DNA of 50,883 bases from CAZVNZ01 sp964628515 (GTDB taxonomy: Bacteria; Bacillota; Clostridia; Christensenellales; Christensenellaceae). The stretch spans positions 1 to 50,883 of the forward strand of contig CAZVNZ010000022.1 in assembly GCA_964628515.1 (NCBI GenBank). The letters run 5' to 3'. Made by a program: the position numbers and the translations under genes. The notes under the pieces were generated by a model. The model was not told the DNA's origin, made no database searches, and saw only the letters and a list, made by a program, of their open reading frames with translations. Positions 24,797-33,475 of the stretch are shown piece after piece. Numbering within the stretch: position 1 is the first letter of the stretch; each line of letters starts with the position of its first letter.

Positions 24797-26414
24797 TAGC
24801 CACCGTTTCTCTGTTGTATGCGGTTTGCGCCGTGTCTAAAAACTCGTATAGCCCTATTGCTTTATAGCCGTCTAAATAATTTTGCCATACTGCATCGTCA
24901 TTAATGGCTTTTTCGCCGGTTATAAAGGCAATAATTGCATCTTTGGTGTATTTTTCTATTTTGGGGGTAAGCTCTTGCACCAACTCCTCCTCCTCTAAAG
25001 AATATACAAGTGCGCCTATAAATTCTTTAGGCTCGTAAGGCTCGTAAAGGAGGGCGGCGGTGGCATTCATATATTCCCCGTCCGTAACGTTGCCGTCCCA
25101 TGTTACACCCCCCGAATATTGTGCCCTTGAAACATAGGGCACAATTTGCTTTAAGTGCTTGTTTTGAGGGTTATTCCACAGTTGGTTTTTAATTTCTATT
25201 GTTGCCGGTGTGCCGTAAATGCTTACCTGCCCTTCCTTTGCAAAATCCCAATCTACCCCTTGCTCGCCGTATCGCCCTCTTAGGCAGGCTTCCTCGCTTA
25301 GCATAAAATCAAACAGCAAAAAAACTTCTTTTGGGTATTTGCATGCGGAGGTAATTATGCCGTTTGCTTTGGGCAAGGGTATACTTACGGTGGCAAACTG
25401 TGCGTCGTTTTCCCCTTTAATTGGGGCAATACCCACATACCTCTCCAACACTTCGGGAGAGTTTTGTTGTACGGTATAAGTAATTCCAGAGGTGGTAAAC
25501 CCACCTAAAATATCCCTGCTGTCCGTTGCCATTTGTTTCATTTGCGTATCGTCTTGGGTAAAACTGTTTTTATAAATAAGCCCGTCTTTATACAGTCCGT
25601 TTAGGTATATTAGAGCCTCTCGCCATTCATCACGAAGGGGAGCATAAGAAATCTTGCCCCCTTCCAAAAGCAACCGCATATTTTTTTCGTTGTTGTAAAT
25701 AAAGGCATTAAAGATGTAGTCGTATACCTGCTTGCCCATATAGCTTTCCGTACCTGCAAGGGGTATTTCGTCCTTTATGCCGTTTTTATTTGGGTCTTTG
25801 GTTAAAAAGGCGTACAGTACCTCTCTAAATTCTTTTGTGGTAGTGGGTGCTTCTAAGCCTAAGTTGTCCAGCCAACCTTTATTTAACCACATAATTTGGC
25901 GGTATCTTGTAATTAAGGAGTAGGAAAAACCGGGCATAAAGTAAATGTTTCCGTCCGAGGAAGTCATATACTCTTTAATGTTAAATGCGCCAAGCTCTTC
26001 AAACAGCCCTTTTAGGTTGTCTCCGCTCTGCTCTATCATATCATTTAAGGGCAAAATTACACCGCTTTTACCTAATTTTTCTAAATTAGCCCCTTTAAAA
26101 ACGGAGTAGTCGTTAAACCCCACATATGCGTCGGGAAGGTCTTTGCCCGTGAGTAATGCGGTGCTTATAATTTCCTCCGCATTTTTTTCGGGTAGCCAAA
26201 TCATCTTTAGTTTTAGCCCTGTCTCCTCCTCTAACCAAAGCTTGTAGGCATTAGTGTCAAAATCCTCTATATAAGAATTTTGCGGGGCACAAAGGGTAAT
26301 TTCTTTTGGGGGTTCTTCCTTATTGTTTGCTGTATCAGCGTTTGGCACATTACATGCCAAAACCCCAAGGAGTAGGCAGATACAAAGAAGTAGCGGAATT
26401 AGTCGTTTTATCAT
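24786..26414 (-). CDS. Extracellular solute-binding lipoprotein (family 1, LplA-like)
   Basis: This 542-aa protein has a signal peptide with lipobox LGVLAC (Cys about 21) and the fold of large sugar-binding lipoproteins. Typical stretches are WLEEETGLKLKMIWLP, LTGKDLPDAYVGFN, WLNKGWLDNLGLEAPTTTKEF and DPNKNGIKDEIPL, a calcium-site-like DPNKNG loop often seen in this group. No permease genes follow; instead a coupled kinase and regulator do. The protein may bind ligand and present it to the kinase, or serve a transporter encoded elsewhere. The ribosome site is weak (TGAGG). Confidence 0.9.
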   Translation of the reverse strand: MIKRLIPLLLCICLLLGVLACNVPNADTANNKEEPPKEITLCAPQNSYIEDFDTNAYKLWLEEETGLKLKMIWLPEKNAEEIISTALLTGKDLPDAYVGFNDYSVFKGANLEKLGKSGVILPLNDMIEQSGDNLKGLFEELGAFNIKEYMTSSDGNIYFMPGFSYSLITRYRQIMWLNKGWLDNLGLEAPTTTKEFREVLYAFLTKDPNKNGIKDEIPLAGTESYMGKQVYDYIFNAFIYNNEKNMRLLLEGGKISYAPLRDEWREALIYLNGLYKDGLIYKNSFTQDDTQMKQMATDSRDILGGFTTSGITYTVQQNSPEVLERYVGIAPIKGENDAQFATVSIPLPKANGIITSACKYPKEVFLLFDFMLSEEACLRGRYGEQGVDWDFAKEGQVSIYGTPATIEIKNQLWNNPQNKHLKQIVPYVSRAQYSGGVTWDGNVTDGEYMNATAALLYEPYEPKEFIGALVYSLEEEELVQELTPKIEKYTKDAIIAFITGEKAINDDAVWQNYLDGYKAIGLYEFLDTAQTAYNRETVANEH

Positions 26415-26488
26415 TTTTTGCCTCAGATAGTTATTTGCGATATATTAGCATTCGTACACAGCCAGAGACGATAAAATGTGTTGCATAG

Positions 26489-26507
26489 TTTAAGAAAATT
26501 TCTTAAA
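26489..26507. promoter_or_regulatory. Perfect palindrome upstream of the binding-protein operon
   Basis: TTTAAGAAA (26489-26497) and TTTCTTAAA (26499-26507) form a perfect 9-bp inverted repeat about one base, 75 bp before the start codon at 26414. A second inverted repeat, TAGCAT/ATGCTA, lies at 26562-26579. They may be operators; the binding protein is unknown. Confidence 0.45.
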
Positions 26508-26630
26508 AGGTTGCAAAGCGTCTTTGAAAAACTGCAAAGTGCACTGTTTACAATGCAATAATAGCATAGTAACATGCTAAATGTCAACAATCCCAGACAA
26601 TACCCTCCCTCTTTTTTAAAGCTAACGCCA

Positions 26631-27161
26631 TTAAAAAAGGCTCATAATTCCACCAAGACCGCCCACAAGAGAGCCAATGCCCGAGAACATGCTCATAACA
26701 GAAGTAACAATAATAGCAATAACAAGCATAACAATACCGATTATCATACCGGCAATGGATAGCCCTTTGCCTGCGCCTATTCTGCTTGAAAGGACAAACC
26801 CGTACACACTAAGCCCAATAGCCGCAATAACCAAAATAAAGTTAAGGACGGGTACCGCAACTGTAAATATGGAAACCAAAGAAATAATAAAGCCAACCAA
26901 GGCAAAAATATTGGATGTGGCACTACCATAGGTTGCACTTTGAGGTCTTTGATAATACTGATGGTGATTTTGGCTGCCGTATTGTTGCCCCTGCGGTTGC
27001 CTGTATTGCTGTGCATTTTGTTGACTGTGATACTGTCTGTCGTAGGATTGTTGTTGATGTTGCTGAGAGTTCCCTTGCCTGCCGTTGCCCATGGGTTGCC
27101 CGCATTCCGGGCATACATTAGCACCGTTTGGCACGTCTTTTCCGCATCTTGTACAAAACAT
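26631..27161 (-). CDS. Zinc-ribbon membrane protein (DUF4190-like)
   Basis: This 176-aa protein has an N-terminal zinc ribbon with two CxxC pairs (Cys 3/6 in CTRC and Cys 18/21 in CPEC). A Gln/Tyr/His-rich linker (about 25-85) leads to two or three hydrophobic segments (about 88-176) of the DUF4190 kind, with a Gly-rich end (GIGSLVGGLGG). Such proteins are common in Bacillota and have no established function. It follows the exported peptide gene on the same strand after about 270 bp. Confidence 0.85.
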   Translation of the reverse strand: MFCTRCGKDVPNGANVCPECGQPMGNGRQGNSQQHQQQSYDRQYHSQQNAQQYRQPQGQQYGSQNHHQYYQRPQSATYGSATSNIFALVGFIISLVSIFTVAVPVLNFILVIAAIGLSVYGFVLSSRIGAGKGLSIAGMIIGIVMLVIAIIVTSVMSMFSGIGSLVGGLGGIMSLF

Positions 27162-27428
27162 AATCTTAATTTTGGCATAAATATATTATGCGCTCCTCCT
27201 ATATTTTTATTGCAATTTGCTTGCACTAAGATTATAGCACTATAAATGGGGCTTTTGGGGGTAGTGGGCGTTGTTCGTAAAATAATACAAAATGTTCTTA
27301 ATATTTTTTGGGGTGGGAGGGGTAAAAGCAAAGAAGGTAAGGGGATTAGTTTTATTATTTAGCTAAAAGCCCCTGCCTTCCTCCCGTTGAATATTTTTTT
27401 GGTGATGTGGTGATGTTAAATAGTGTAG

Positions 27429-27707
27429 TTAAGGTAAATAGCAAGAGCCATCCTGTAAACCCTTACCGCCAATGCCTTTTAGCTGACCGCTACCACACGC
27501 ACCGCCACCCTGTCTTGTGCCGGTGGCAGAGTAGGTGCAATCTTTTTGCCTAACTCGTGTGGCGGTGTAGCGTGTACCTTTGTTAGCAAAAGCACCTCGT
27601 GCAACCTGTGTGCTTGGTGGTGTGCTTGCCGCAAAGGCGGTTAGTGGTACTAAGCCTATTACAAGCACTACTGTAATCATCACAATAACTTTTTTAAAGA
27701 TTTTCAT
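27429..27707 (-). CDS. Small exported cysteine-containing protein (92 aa)
   Basis: A clear Sec signal peptide (about 1-26; basic start, hydrophobic core, cleavage after AFA) precedes a mature chain of about 66 residues that is basic, rich in Gly, Thr and Arg, and has three Cys (in KDCTY, GACGS and GSCYL). No family is recognised. The ribosome site is strong (GGGAGGTC). It lies about 100 bp downstream of the OmpR-type two-component genes on the same strand, so it could be an output or signal of that system. A secreted antimicrobial or signalling peptide is possible, but nothing proves this. Confidence 0.8.
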   Translation of the reverse strand: MKIFKKVIVMITVVLVIGLVPLTAFAASTPPSTQVARGAFANKGTRYTATRVRQKDCTYSATGTRQGGGACGSGQLKGIGGKGLQDGSCYLP

Positions 27708-27809
27708 AAATATGACCTCCCTTATTATTTTCTTGTTATAGGTATAATATCAGGTAATTTTGTCAAAATTGTGTTTTATTTTTGCTTTTTTAGTATTTTT
27801 TTGTGCCTT

Positions 27810-29111
27810 TTACAACCAAAAGGTAAAAATTGCACCGCCGTCCTCATTGTTGTGTGCGGTTAGTTTAATGTTATGCCTTATGGCAATTTGCAGGGCAATA
27901 GCAAGCCCAAGCCCTGTGCCCGTCTTGTTGTCCTCGGTATGAGACTTGTAAAACCTGTCAAATATATGGGGCAAATGCTCTTTAGAAATGCCTATGCCAT
28001 TGTCTTTAACGGAAATATAGTCTTTCGTATACTTAATTTCTACAATTCCTCCTTTATTTGAAAACTTAATGGCGTTGTTTAGCACTATCATAAGCATTTG
28101 TCGTAATCTGCCATAATCCCCCTTATATTCGGATATGTCTGTGGTTTTTGTTACTTTAATTGTAATATTTTTGGCTATTGCAAGTTGCTCTGCACTTCTT
28201 GCAACATCGCTAAGTACGTCGCAAATAGAAATCTCTCTTTTTTCTATGGCAAAATCCATATTTTGAAGGCGGGATAACTCTAATAAATCCCCAACGAGAC
28301 GCTCTAAAAATTTGGTTTCTGCAAGCATTTGTATGTGGTAGTCCTCCACTTTTGCAGGGTCTGTAACCACCTTTTCCGTAAGGGCTTCAAGAGAGCCTCT
28401 AAGGACGGTAACGGGAGTTTTAAGCTCGTGAGACACATTTGCCACAAAATCTCGTCTGATTTTTTCTGTGGCAAGGGCATTTTCCGCCTCTTTTGCAAAG
28501 ATAGGGTCTGTAAATCTTTTGGATAGCCACAAAGAAAGCACAAAGGACACCAAAAACCCAAGGGTAATGCTAACGGACAGTATCATAATGCCTTGTCCTA
28601 TTGCCAAGTCTGCATCATTAACGGGAGAATGGAGCAAAACCACTCCTATTACACCGTCTGTTTGGCTTTTAATAGGCACACCCACCGTAAGTGTGGGTTT
28701 AGAAAGCACCTCGCTGAAGCCTTCGCTAAAAACCTTTTTATCCGCAAAAACTTCCTCTATTATCTCCTCTGCATTTGTGGGTAAATCTCCGTATGTATAC
28801 CCCCCTTGCATTTGCCCTCGCCCTGGGGTAAGCAAGTTGTACTCTCTGTCTATTATCCAAACATCGCTACCTGCAATATCTCCCAAAAACCGCATATATC
28901 CGCCATAACCGCTCATGGCTCTGCCCTTTTCCATAAAGCCTAAGAGGGTGGTTGCCATTGAAACCGCGCGGTTTGTAAGCTGTGTTTTTTGTAGGTTTAT
29001 GGTATGATTTCTAAAAAGCACCACAAAAACACAACCGATTATTAAGGAAAACATAAGCAAAGCCAAGGTAAAATACATATTTAATTTACGTGCAATAGGG
29101 CTTTTAAGCAT
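27810..29111 (-). CDS. OmpR-class sensor histidine kinase
   Basis: This 433-aa membrane kinase has transmembrane segments at about 13-35 and 175-198, with an outer domain of about 140 residues between them. A short HAMP-like junction leads to the dimerisation domain with NVSHELKTPVTVLRGSLEAL. The ATPase domain has NNAIKFSNKG (N), DNGIGI (G1), FDRFYKS (F) and GTGLGLAIA (G2). I chose ATG 29111 behind GAGGTG, overlapping the regulator's stop by 8 nt; an upstream TTG is less likely. It should phosphorylate the regulator encoded just before it. Confidence 0.93.
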   Translation of the reverse strand: MLKSPIARKLNMYFTLALLMFSLIIGCVFVVLFRNHTINLQKTQLTNRAVSMATTLLGFMEKGRAMSGYGGYMRFLGDIAGSDVWIIDREYNLLTPGRGQMQGGYTYGDLPTNAEEIIEEVFADKKVFSEGFSEVLSKPTLTVGVPIKSQTDGVIGVVLLHSPVNDADLAIGQGIMILSVSITLGFLVSFVLSLWLSKRFTDPIFAKEAENALATEKIRRDFVANVSHELKTPVTVLRGSLEALTEKVVTDPAKVEDYHIQMLAETKFLERLVGDLLELSRLQNMDFAIEKREISICDVLSDVARSAEQLAIAKNITIKVTKTTDISEYKGDYGRLRQMLMIVLNNAIKFSNKGGIVEIKYTKDYISVKDNGIGISKEHLPHIFDRFYKSHTEDNKTGTGLGLAIALQIAIRHNIKLTAHNNEDGGAIFTFWL

Positions 29112-29793
29112 TTGTTTGCACCTCAAATTTATACCCCACCCCCCAAATTGTTTTAATATCCCACATTGGATGGCTGTACTCGTCTATTTTTGCACGCAAA
29201 CGTTTTATGTGGCTGTCTACCGTACGGCTATCCCCTAAATAGTCGTACCCCCATAAAGAATTTAAGAGATTATCTCGAGAAAACACTTTGTTTTTGCTGA
29301 CTGCAAGCGTCCATAATATCTCTGTTTCTTTTTTGGTAAGGGCAACACCTAATCCGTCTATATGCACGGTATAATCCTCAATATTTATGGCAAGATTGCC
29401 GATTTCTACCCTTTGCATATCTTTTTGCTCTCTTGAAACACGGCGCATAATTGCCCCTACATGCGCCATAACAACTCCGGGGGAAAAAGGCTTGACAATA
29501 TAGTCGTCCCCACCTATTTCAAGCCCCATAATTTTTTCAAAATCCTCCCCTCGTGCCGTCACCATAATAATAGGAACGCAAGAAGTCTTGCGAATTTCTC
29601 TGCACACCTCAAAGCCGTCCTTTTTTGGCATCATAACATCAAGGAGCAAAATATCCGGCTTGTGCTCATAAAATTTTTCTAAAGCCTGCACCCCGTCAAG
29701 AGCAATTATGGGAGTATACCCCTCTTTTAGTGCGTACTCCTCCAAAATAGAAGTTATTTGCTTGTTGTCGTCAACTATTAAAATTTTAGGCAT
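29104..29793 (-). CDS. OmpR-family response regulator
   Basis: This 229-aa regulator has a receiver domain with VDDNKQ, phospho-acceptor Asp in ILLLDVMMPKKDG, Thr in VTARGED and Lys in YIVKPFSP. Its C-terminal winged helix has LTKKETEILWTLA, VFSRDNLLNSLWGYDYLG and SRTVDSHIKRLRAKI. It is first in the operon with its kinase. Start ATG 29793 follows GGGGAG. Targets are unknown; the exported peptide gene downstream is the nearest candidate. Confidence 0.94.
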   Translation of the reverse strand: MPKILIVDDNKQITSILEEYALKEGYTPIIALDGVQALEKFYEHKPDILLLDVMMPKKDGFEVCREIRKTSCVPIIMVTARGEDFEKIMGLEIGGDDYIVKPFSPGVVMAHVGAIMRRVSREQKDMQRVEIGNLAINIEDYTVHIDGLGVALTKKETEILWTLAVSKNKVFSRDNLLNSLWGYDYLGDSRTVDSHIKRLRAKIDEYSHPMWDIKTIWGVGYKFEVQTNA

Positions 29794-30164
29794 TGGCGGC
29801 TCCCCTTTTTTAATCTTTTACTTAGTTTAACATATATTTGTGGTTATTTTATGTTTTTGCAATATTTTTTTGGTGATGATGATGCCGGCAAGCAAAAACC
29901 GTTTGCCCATAGAAACCCCCACGTCTATGCACCCTTGGCAGTAGGTTATACGGCTTCACCAAAAATCACCATAAAAAAAATGAATACGCCGTTTTTAATC
30001 CGCATTTTGCCTTAATACCAAAAGTAAGCAGGGTATATGCAAAAAAATACAAGATAAATAGTGGAAATTTTAACTAAAATTGTGTAAAAATTAATTGCTA
30101 AAAAAAAATATTAAAGTATAATATAATTAGAGAAAATTATTTTTTTATATAAAGGAGAAAAATT
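29794..30164. promoter_or_regulatory. Divergent intergenic region with fucI promoter
   Basis: TTGCTA (30095-30100), a 16-nt spacer and TATAAT (30117-30122) form a good promoter for the isomerase gene, with AAGGAG before its ATG. Farther left, TTTTTTTGGTGAT near 29868 and ATCACCATAAAAAAA at 29965 form an imperfect inverted repeat about 100 bp apart, enclosing a GC-richer stretch of unknown role. No gene is seen. Confidence 0.6.
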
Positions 30165-31916
30165 ATGGCAAAGATAGGCATAAGACCAACTATTGACGGC
30201 AGAGAAAGAGGCATAAGAGAATCTTTGGAAGCGCAAACAATGAACATGGCACGTATGGCGGCGGATTTAATTTCATCTACACTTAAGGACAGATTCGGAA
30301 ATCCTGTGGAATGCGTAATTGCAGACGGAACTATTGGCGGTTTTGCTGAAGCAAAGGCGTGTGCGGATAAATTTACTAAAGAGGGTGTTTGTGGGTCGCT
30401 AACCGTTACTCCTTGCTGGTGCTACGGCGGAGAAACAATGGATATGGACAGACACACTCCCAAAGCAATTTGGGGCTTTAACGGCACAGAACGTCCGGGT
30501 GCGGTATACTTAGCGGCCGTACTTGCAGGGCATACTCAAAAGGGTATACCGGCATTTTCTATTTACGGACACGATGTACAAGATGCAGATTGCAAGGAAA
30601 TCCCCGAAGATGTAAAGGAAAAAATACTGAGATTTTGCAAAGGCGCAGTTGCTGTTGGGGAAATGAAAAACAAGAGCTATCTTGCCCTGGGTACCGTTTC
30701 TATGGGTATCGCAGGTAGTGTGGTTAATCCCGAATTATTCGAGAAATACTTAGGTATGCGTTGCGAATACAAAGATATGAGCGAAATTATTCGCAGAGTA
30801 GAAAACGGCATTTACGATAAAGAAGAGTTTGAAAGAGCCCTTGCGTGGGTTAAGAAAAACTGCAAAGAGGGCAAAGACAGAAACGCAAACCCTCACACAA
30901 GAGAGCAAAAGGACAAAGAGTGGGAATTTTGCGTAAAAATGGCAATGATAGTAAGAGATATGATGAACGGCAGCGAATATCTTAAGAAAAACGGCTTTAA
31001 CGAGGAAGGCAACGGCAACAACGCAATAGCCGCCGGTTTCCAAGGGCAAAGACAATGGACGGACTTTATGCCAAACGGCGATTTTATGGAAGCAATCCTA
31101 AACAGTAGCTTTGACTGGAACGGCACAAGACCACCCATGGTAGTTGCAACGGAAAACGACTGCTTAAACGGCACAGCTATGCTGTTTGGCCAACTTTTAA
31201 CCAACACCTCTCAAATTTTTAGCGATGTAAGAACATACTGGAGCCCCGAAGCCGTAAAGCGAGTTTCCGGCAAAGCCCTTACAGGCAAAGCTGCAAACGG
31301 CATAATACACCTAATTAACTCGGGTGCAACAACACTTGATGCTACCGCTCAACAAAGAAAGGACGGCAAGCCGGCCATTAAACCTTTCTGGGAAATTACA
31401 GAGGAAGAAGTACAAAAGTGCTTAGACAACACAAATTGGTGTCCGGGTAACTTAGGTTACTTTAGAGGTGGCGGTTTCTCCTCTAACTTTAAAACGGCGG
31501 CAGAAATGCCTGTAACTATGTCTCGTATAAATATGGTGGACGGCTTAGGCCCTGTACTTCAAATTGCGGAAGGGTACACGGTGGAACTACCCGACGACGT
31601 ACACGCGGTTATAGACGAAAGGACAGACCCAACTTGGCCTACAACGTGGTTTGCTCCTACCCTTACGGGCGAGGGCGCATTCACGGATGTATACAGCGTA
31701 ATGGCAAACTGGGGTGCTAACCACGGTGCAGTTTCCTTTGGGCATATAGGTGCGGATTTAATTACATTAGCCGCAATGCTGAGAATACCGGTAAATATGC
31801 ACAACGTACCCGAAGAAAAGCTGTTTAGACCATCCGCTTGGAACTCCTTTGGCACAAAAGACAGAGAAGGCGCAGATTATAGAGCATGTAAGAATTATGG
31901 GCCTTTGTATAAGTAA
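30165..31916 (+). CDS. fucI: L-fucose isomerase
   Basis: This 583-aa cytosolic enzyme interconverts L-fucose and L-fuculose (and often D-arabinose and D-ribulose) with a manganese ion. The length matches the family (about 590). The active-site region is complete: Glu in VVATENDCLNGTAMLFG, Asp in FSDVRTYWSPEAV and the late His in NHGAVSFGHIGADLITLA, followed by the conserved MLRIPVNMHNV. The start region IGIRPTIDGRERGIRESLE is typical. No fuculose kinase, aldolase or fucose transporter is next to it. It stands alone with its own promoter and terminator, so the remaining pathway must be elsewhere or the enzyme serves another sugar. Confidence 0.96.
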   Translation: MAKIGIRPTIDGRERGIRESLEAQTMNMARMAADLISSTLKDRFGNPVECVIADGTIGGFAEAKACADKFTKEGVCGSLTVTPCWCYGGETMDMDRHTPKAIWGFNGTERPGAVYLAAVLAGHTQKGIPAFSIYGHDVQDADCKEIPEDVKEKILRFCKGAVAVGEMKNKSYLALGTVSMGIAGSVVNPELFEKYLGMRCEYKDMSEIIRRVENGIYDKEEFERALAWVKKNCKEGKDRNANPHTREQKDKEWEFCVKMAMIVRDMMNGSEYLKKNGFNEEGNGNNAIAAGFQGQRQWTDFMPNGDFMEAILNSSFDWNGTRPPMVVATENDCLNGTAMLFGQLLTNTSQIFSDVRTYWSPEAVKRVSGKALTGKAANGIIHLINSGATTLDATAQQRKDGKPAIKPFWEITEEEVQKCLDNTNWCPGNLGYFRGGGFSSNFKTAAEMPVTMSRINMVDGLGPVLQIAEGYTVELPDDVHAVIDERTDPTWPTTWFAPTLTGEGAFTDVYSVMANWGANHGAVSFGHIGADLITLAAMLRIPVNMHNVPEEKLFRPSAWNSFGTKDREGADYRACKNYGPLYK

Positions 31917-31952
31917 TTTTTGTAGGATTTCTGCGTAAGTAATTGGAATTTA

Positions 31953-31988
31953 AACACCCTGTATTTTTATGATGCAGGGTGTTTTTTG
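31953..31988 (+). terminator. Intrinsic terminator after fucI
   Basis: AACACCCTG (31953-31961) pairs with CAGGGTGTT (31975-31983), followed by a T-run. It shows that the isomerase gene is a single transcription unit. Confidence 0.9.
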
Positions 31989-32230
31989 GTGTAAAAATTT
32001 AGTGCAAAGCACTTTTGCAAAGAGAAGGTCGTCTTTAAGATAGAGTTTTCTTTAAAATGCTACACTATCAACCATTTGAGTAATCGGTGTAAATTGAAAG
32101 CTGTTAGAACGCATACTGATTTTATAATAAATCAGTATAAAAAAAACTTCTAATAACAATGCTTGAAATAACAAATCAAGTAGTTGGTACAAGTGCCCAA
32201 AACAGCGGTATTAAAGGATTTAACAAAATA

Positions 32231-32312
32231 AGCACTTACAGAAATCAACTTCCTGTAAGTGCTGCGCACGCATCAAATTGGAAGTTAAGTTTTTGCTATC
32301 GCAAAAATTAAC
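32231..32312. repeat. Two strong hairpins in the gap between fucI and the XRE gene
   Basis: AGCACTTACAG (32231-32241) pairs perfectly with CTGTAAGTGCT (32053-type arm at 32253-32263). A second stem, GTTAA(G)TTTTTGC with GCAAAAATTAAC (32284-32312), has one bulge and a TATC loop. Neither has a typical T-run, and no gene is seen between 31989 and 32343. They may end or stabilise the minus-strand regulator transcript. Confidence 0.5.
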
Positions 32313-32343
32313 TACTGAACTGCACCCAAAAAGCAGAGCAGTT

Positions 32344-32853
32344 TTATACTTTCTTCCGTGTTAAGAAAATTCCAACGATCGTTCCTATAAGTATAATCGG
32401 CGCCAATCTGAAAAACAGCCATTCAAATGCGTGAAAAGCTACTCCGACAATGCCGGTTTCAGGGGCACTATAATCCCAATCTAAGTAAGGACTATTTGAT
32501 ACAATTAAGACCGCAGAAATGATTACTATGACCGCGCACAATGAGATAAGTAGCCAATGAAGTATTTTTCGTCTTGTGGTTTTCATTTGTGCAAGCTGTA
32601 AGTTTATAATTTCCAGTTTTTCGGAAATGGCTTTTAAGTCATCGACTTTTGACTCAATAATAGCTTCTCCAAGCAAAGTGCTCACGGGCGTTTCAAGCAC
32701 TTCTGATATGGAGATTAGCATTTCAGAATCAGGGACCGACAATCCTTGCTCCCATTTTGAGATCGTTTGTCGCACCACATTCAGCTTGATAGCAAGTTCT
32801 TCTTGCGAAAGTCCTTTTGATTTTCTGATTGCTTTCATGTTTTCGTTTAACAA
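32344..32853 (-). CDS. XRE-family regulator with membrane anchor
   Basis: This 169-aa protein has an N-terminal helix-turn-helix (about 5-60) of the XRE/Cro family: GLSQEELAIKLNVVRQTISKW, then EQGLSVPDSEML. A coiled linker (about 70-95) leads to two transmembrane segments (about 97-118 and 145-166). Membrane-tethered XRE proteins are common in Bacillota, often near transporters or stress genes. The start is probably TTG 32853, since AAGGAGG lies 9 nt before it and the next ATG is too far away. Its target is unknown. Confidence 0.87.
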   Translation of the reverse strand: MLNENMKAIRKSKGLSQEELAIKLNVVRQTISKWEQGLSVPDSEMLISISEVLETPVSTLLGEAIIESKVDDLKAISEKLEIINLQLAQMKTTRRKILHWLLISLCAVIVIISAVLIVSNSPYLDWDYSAPETGIVGVAFHAFEWLFFRLAPIILIGTIVGIFLTRKKV

Positions 32854-33039
32854 TAGGGATAACCTCCTTCCTTTCAGCCGTTATTACTATTGTATGAGAA
32901 CCTGCCCGTTGCGACAAGCAACGCATATTAACATTCAAGATTTATAGTCGTGATATGCTGTTGGGTATATCGGCAAAGGAGAAGTAAAGTACGGCAAATT
33001 GTTCGTGGTATCTTTTATTTATCTAATAAAAAAACAAAT

Positions 33040-33123
33040 TTACTTACCTTTATCAATACGAAAGTTGCTAGAAAAGAAGCGTGATAGATAATGATTTCGG
33101 ATTGTAATATTGTCACTTCGCAT
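33040..33123 (-). pseudogene. Short ORF (27 aa), probably a gene remnant
   Basis: A 27-codon frame begins with ATG 33123 behind a good ribosome site (AAGGAG, 7 nt spacing) and encodes MRSDNITIRNHYLSRFFSSN and a short basic tail. The NHYLSRFFSSNF part faintly recalls the HYVPQFYLKNF start of DUF4238-type proteins, so it may be a truncated copy. It lies just outside the prophage boundary. The rest of 32854-33276 shows no gene. Confidence 0.3.
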
Positions 33124-33276
33124 AAATTAACTCCTTAAAAAGCTAGACGCAAAATAATTTTAGTATTTTAAATGTTATACATTATAATTATAACATATTT
33201 AGGTTAAAATTATGATATAGGTTTTGCACTTACAACTATCTGAAGTATTTCAAATGATGTGGAGGATATTAGGGAT

Positions 33277-33307
33277 AAAAAAATAGAGTGCCCTTATGAA
33301 CACTCTA
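33277..33307 (-). terminator. Terminator of the interrupted tRNA-Leu gene
   Basis: On the minus strand TAGAGTG (33307-33301 region) pairs with CACTCTA (33290-33284), followed by seven T. It lies directly after the encoded CCA of the tRNA-Leu 3' half and is probably the tRNA's original terminator. Confidence 0.85.
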
Positions 33308-33308
33308 C

Positions 33309-33366
33309 TGGTGCCGAAGACCGGAATCGAACCGGTACGATCTTTAACAATCGCAGGATTTTAAGT
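33309..33366 (-). other. Prophage attachment site: tRNA-Leu(UAA) 3' half
   Basis: Read on the minus strand, this stretch runs from the anticodon loop (ACTTAAAATCCTGCG, anticodon TAA) through a long class II variable arm, the T arm (GGTTCGATTCC) and acceptor to CCA at 33309-33311. The 5' half is missing: beyond 33366 the sequence departs from tRNA-Leu. A displaced 3' half is the usual scar of integration into a tRNA gene, so this is one att site. The complete tRNA is expected at the far end of the prophage, outside the window. Confidence 0.85.
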
Positions 33367-33475
33367 TATAAGTTGATATTTTTTATCTGTTGCCTTTATC
33401 AATATATAATGTGTTAAACAGCTGTATGTAGGCATTTTCCCATATTAGATTGCATTGCTTTTATTTGACTTTTTA

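Noticed and set aside
33309..33366. Functional complete tRNA-Leu gene
   Set aside because: The 5' half (acceptor 5' strand, D arm and first anticodon strand) is missing beyond 33366.
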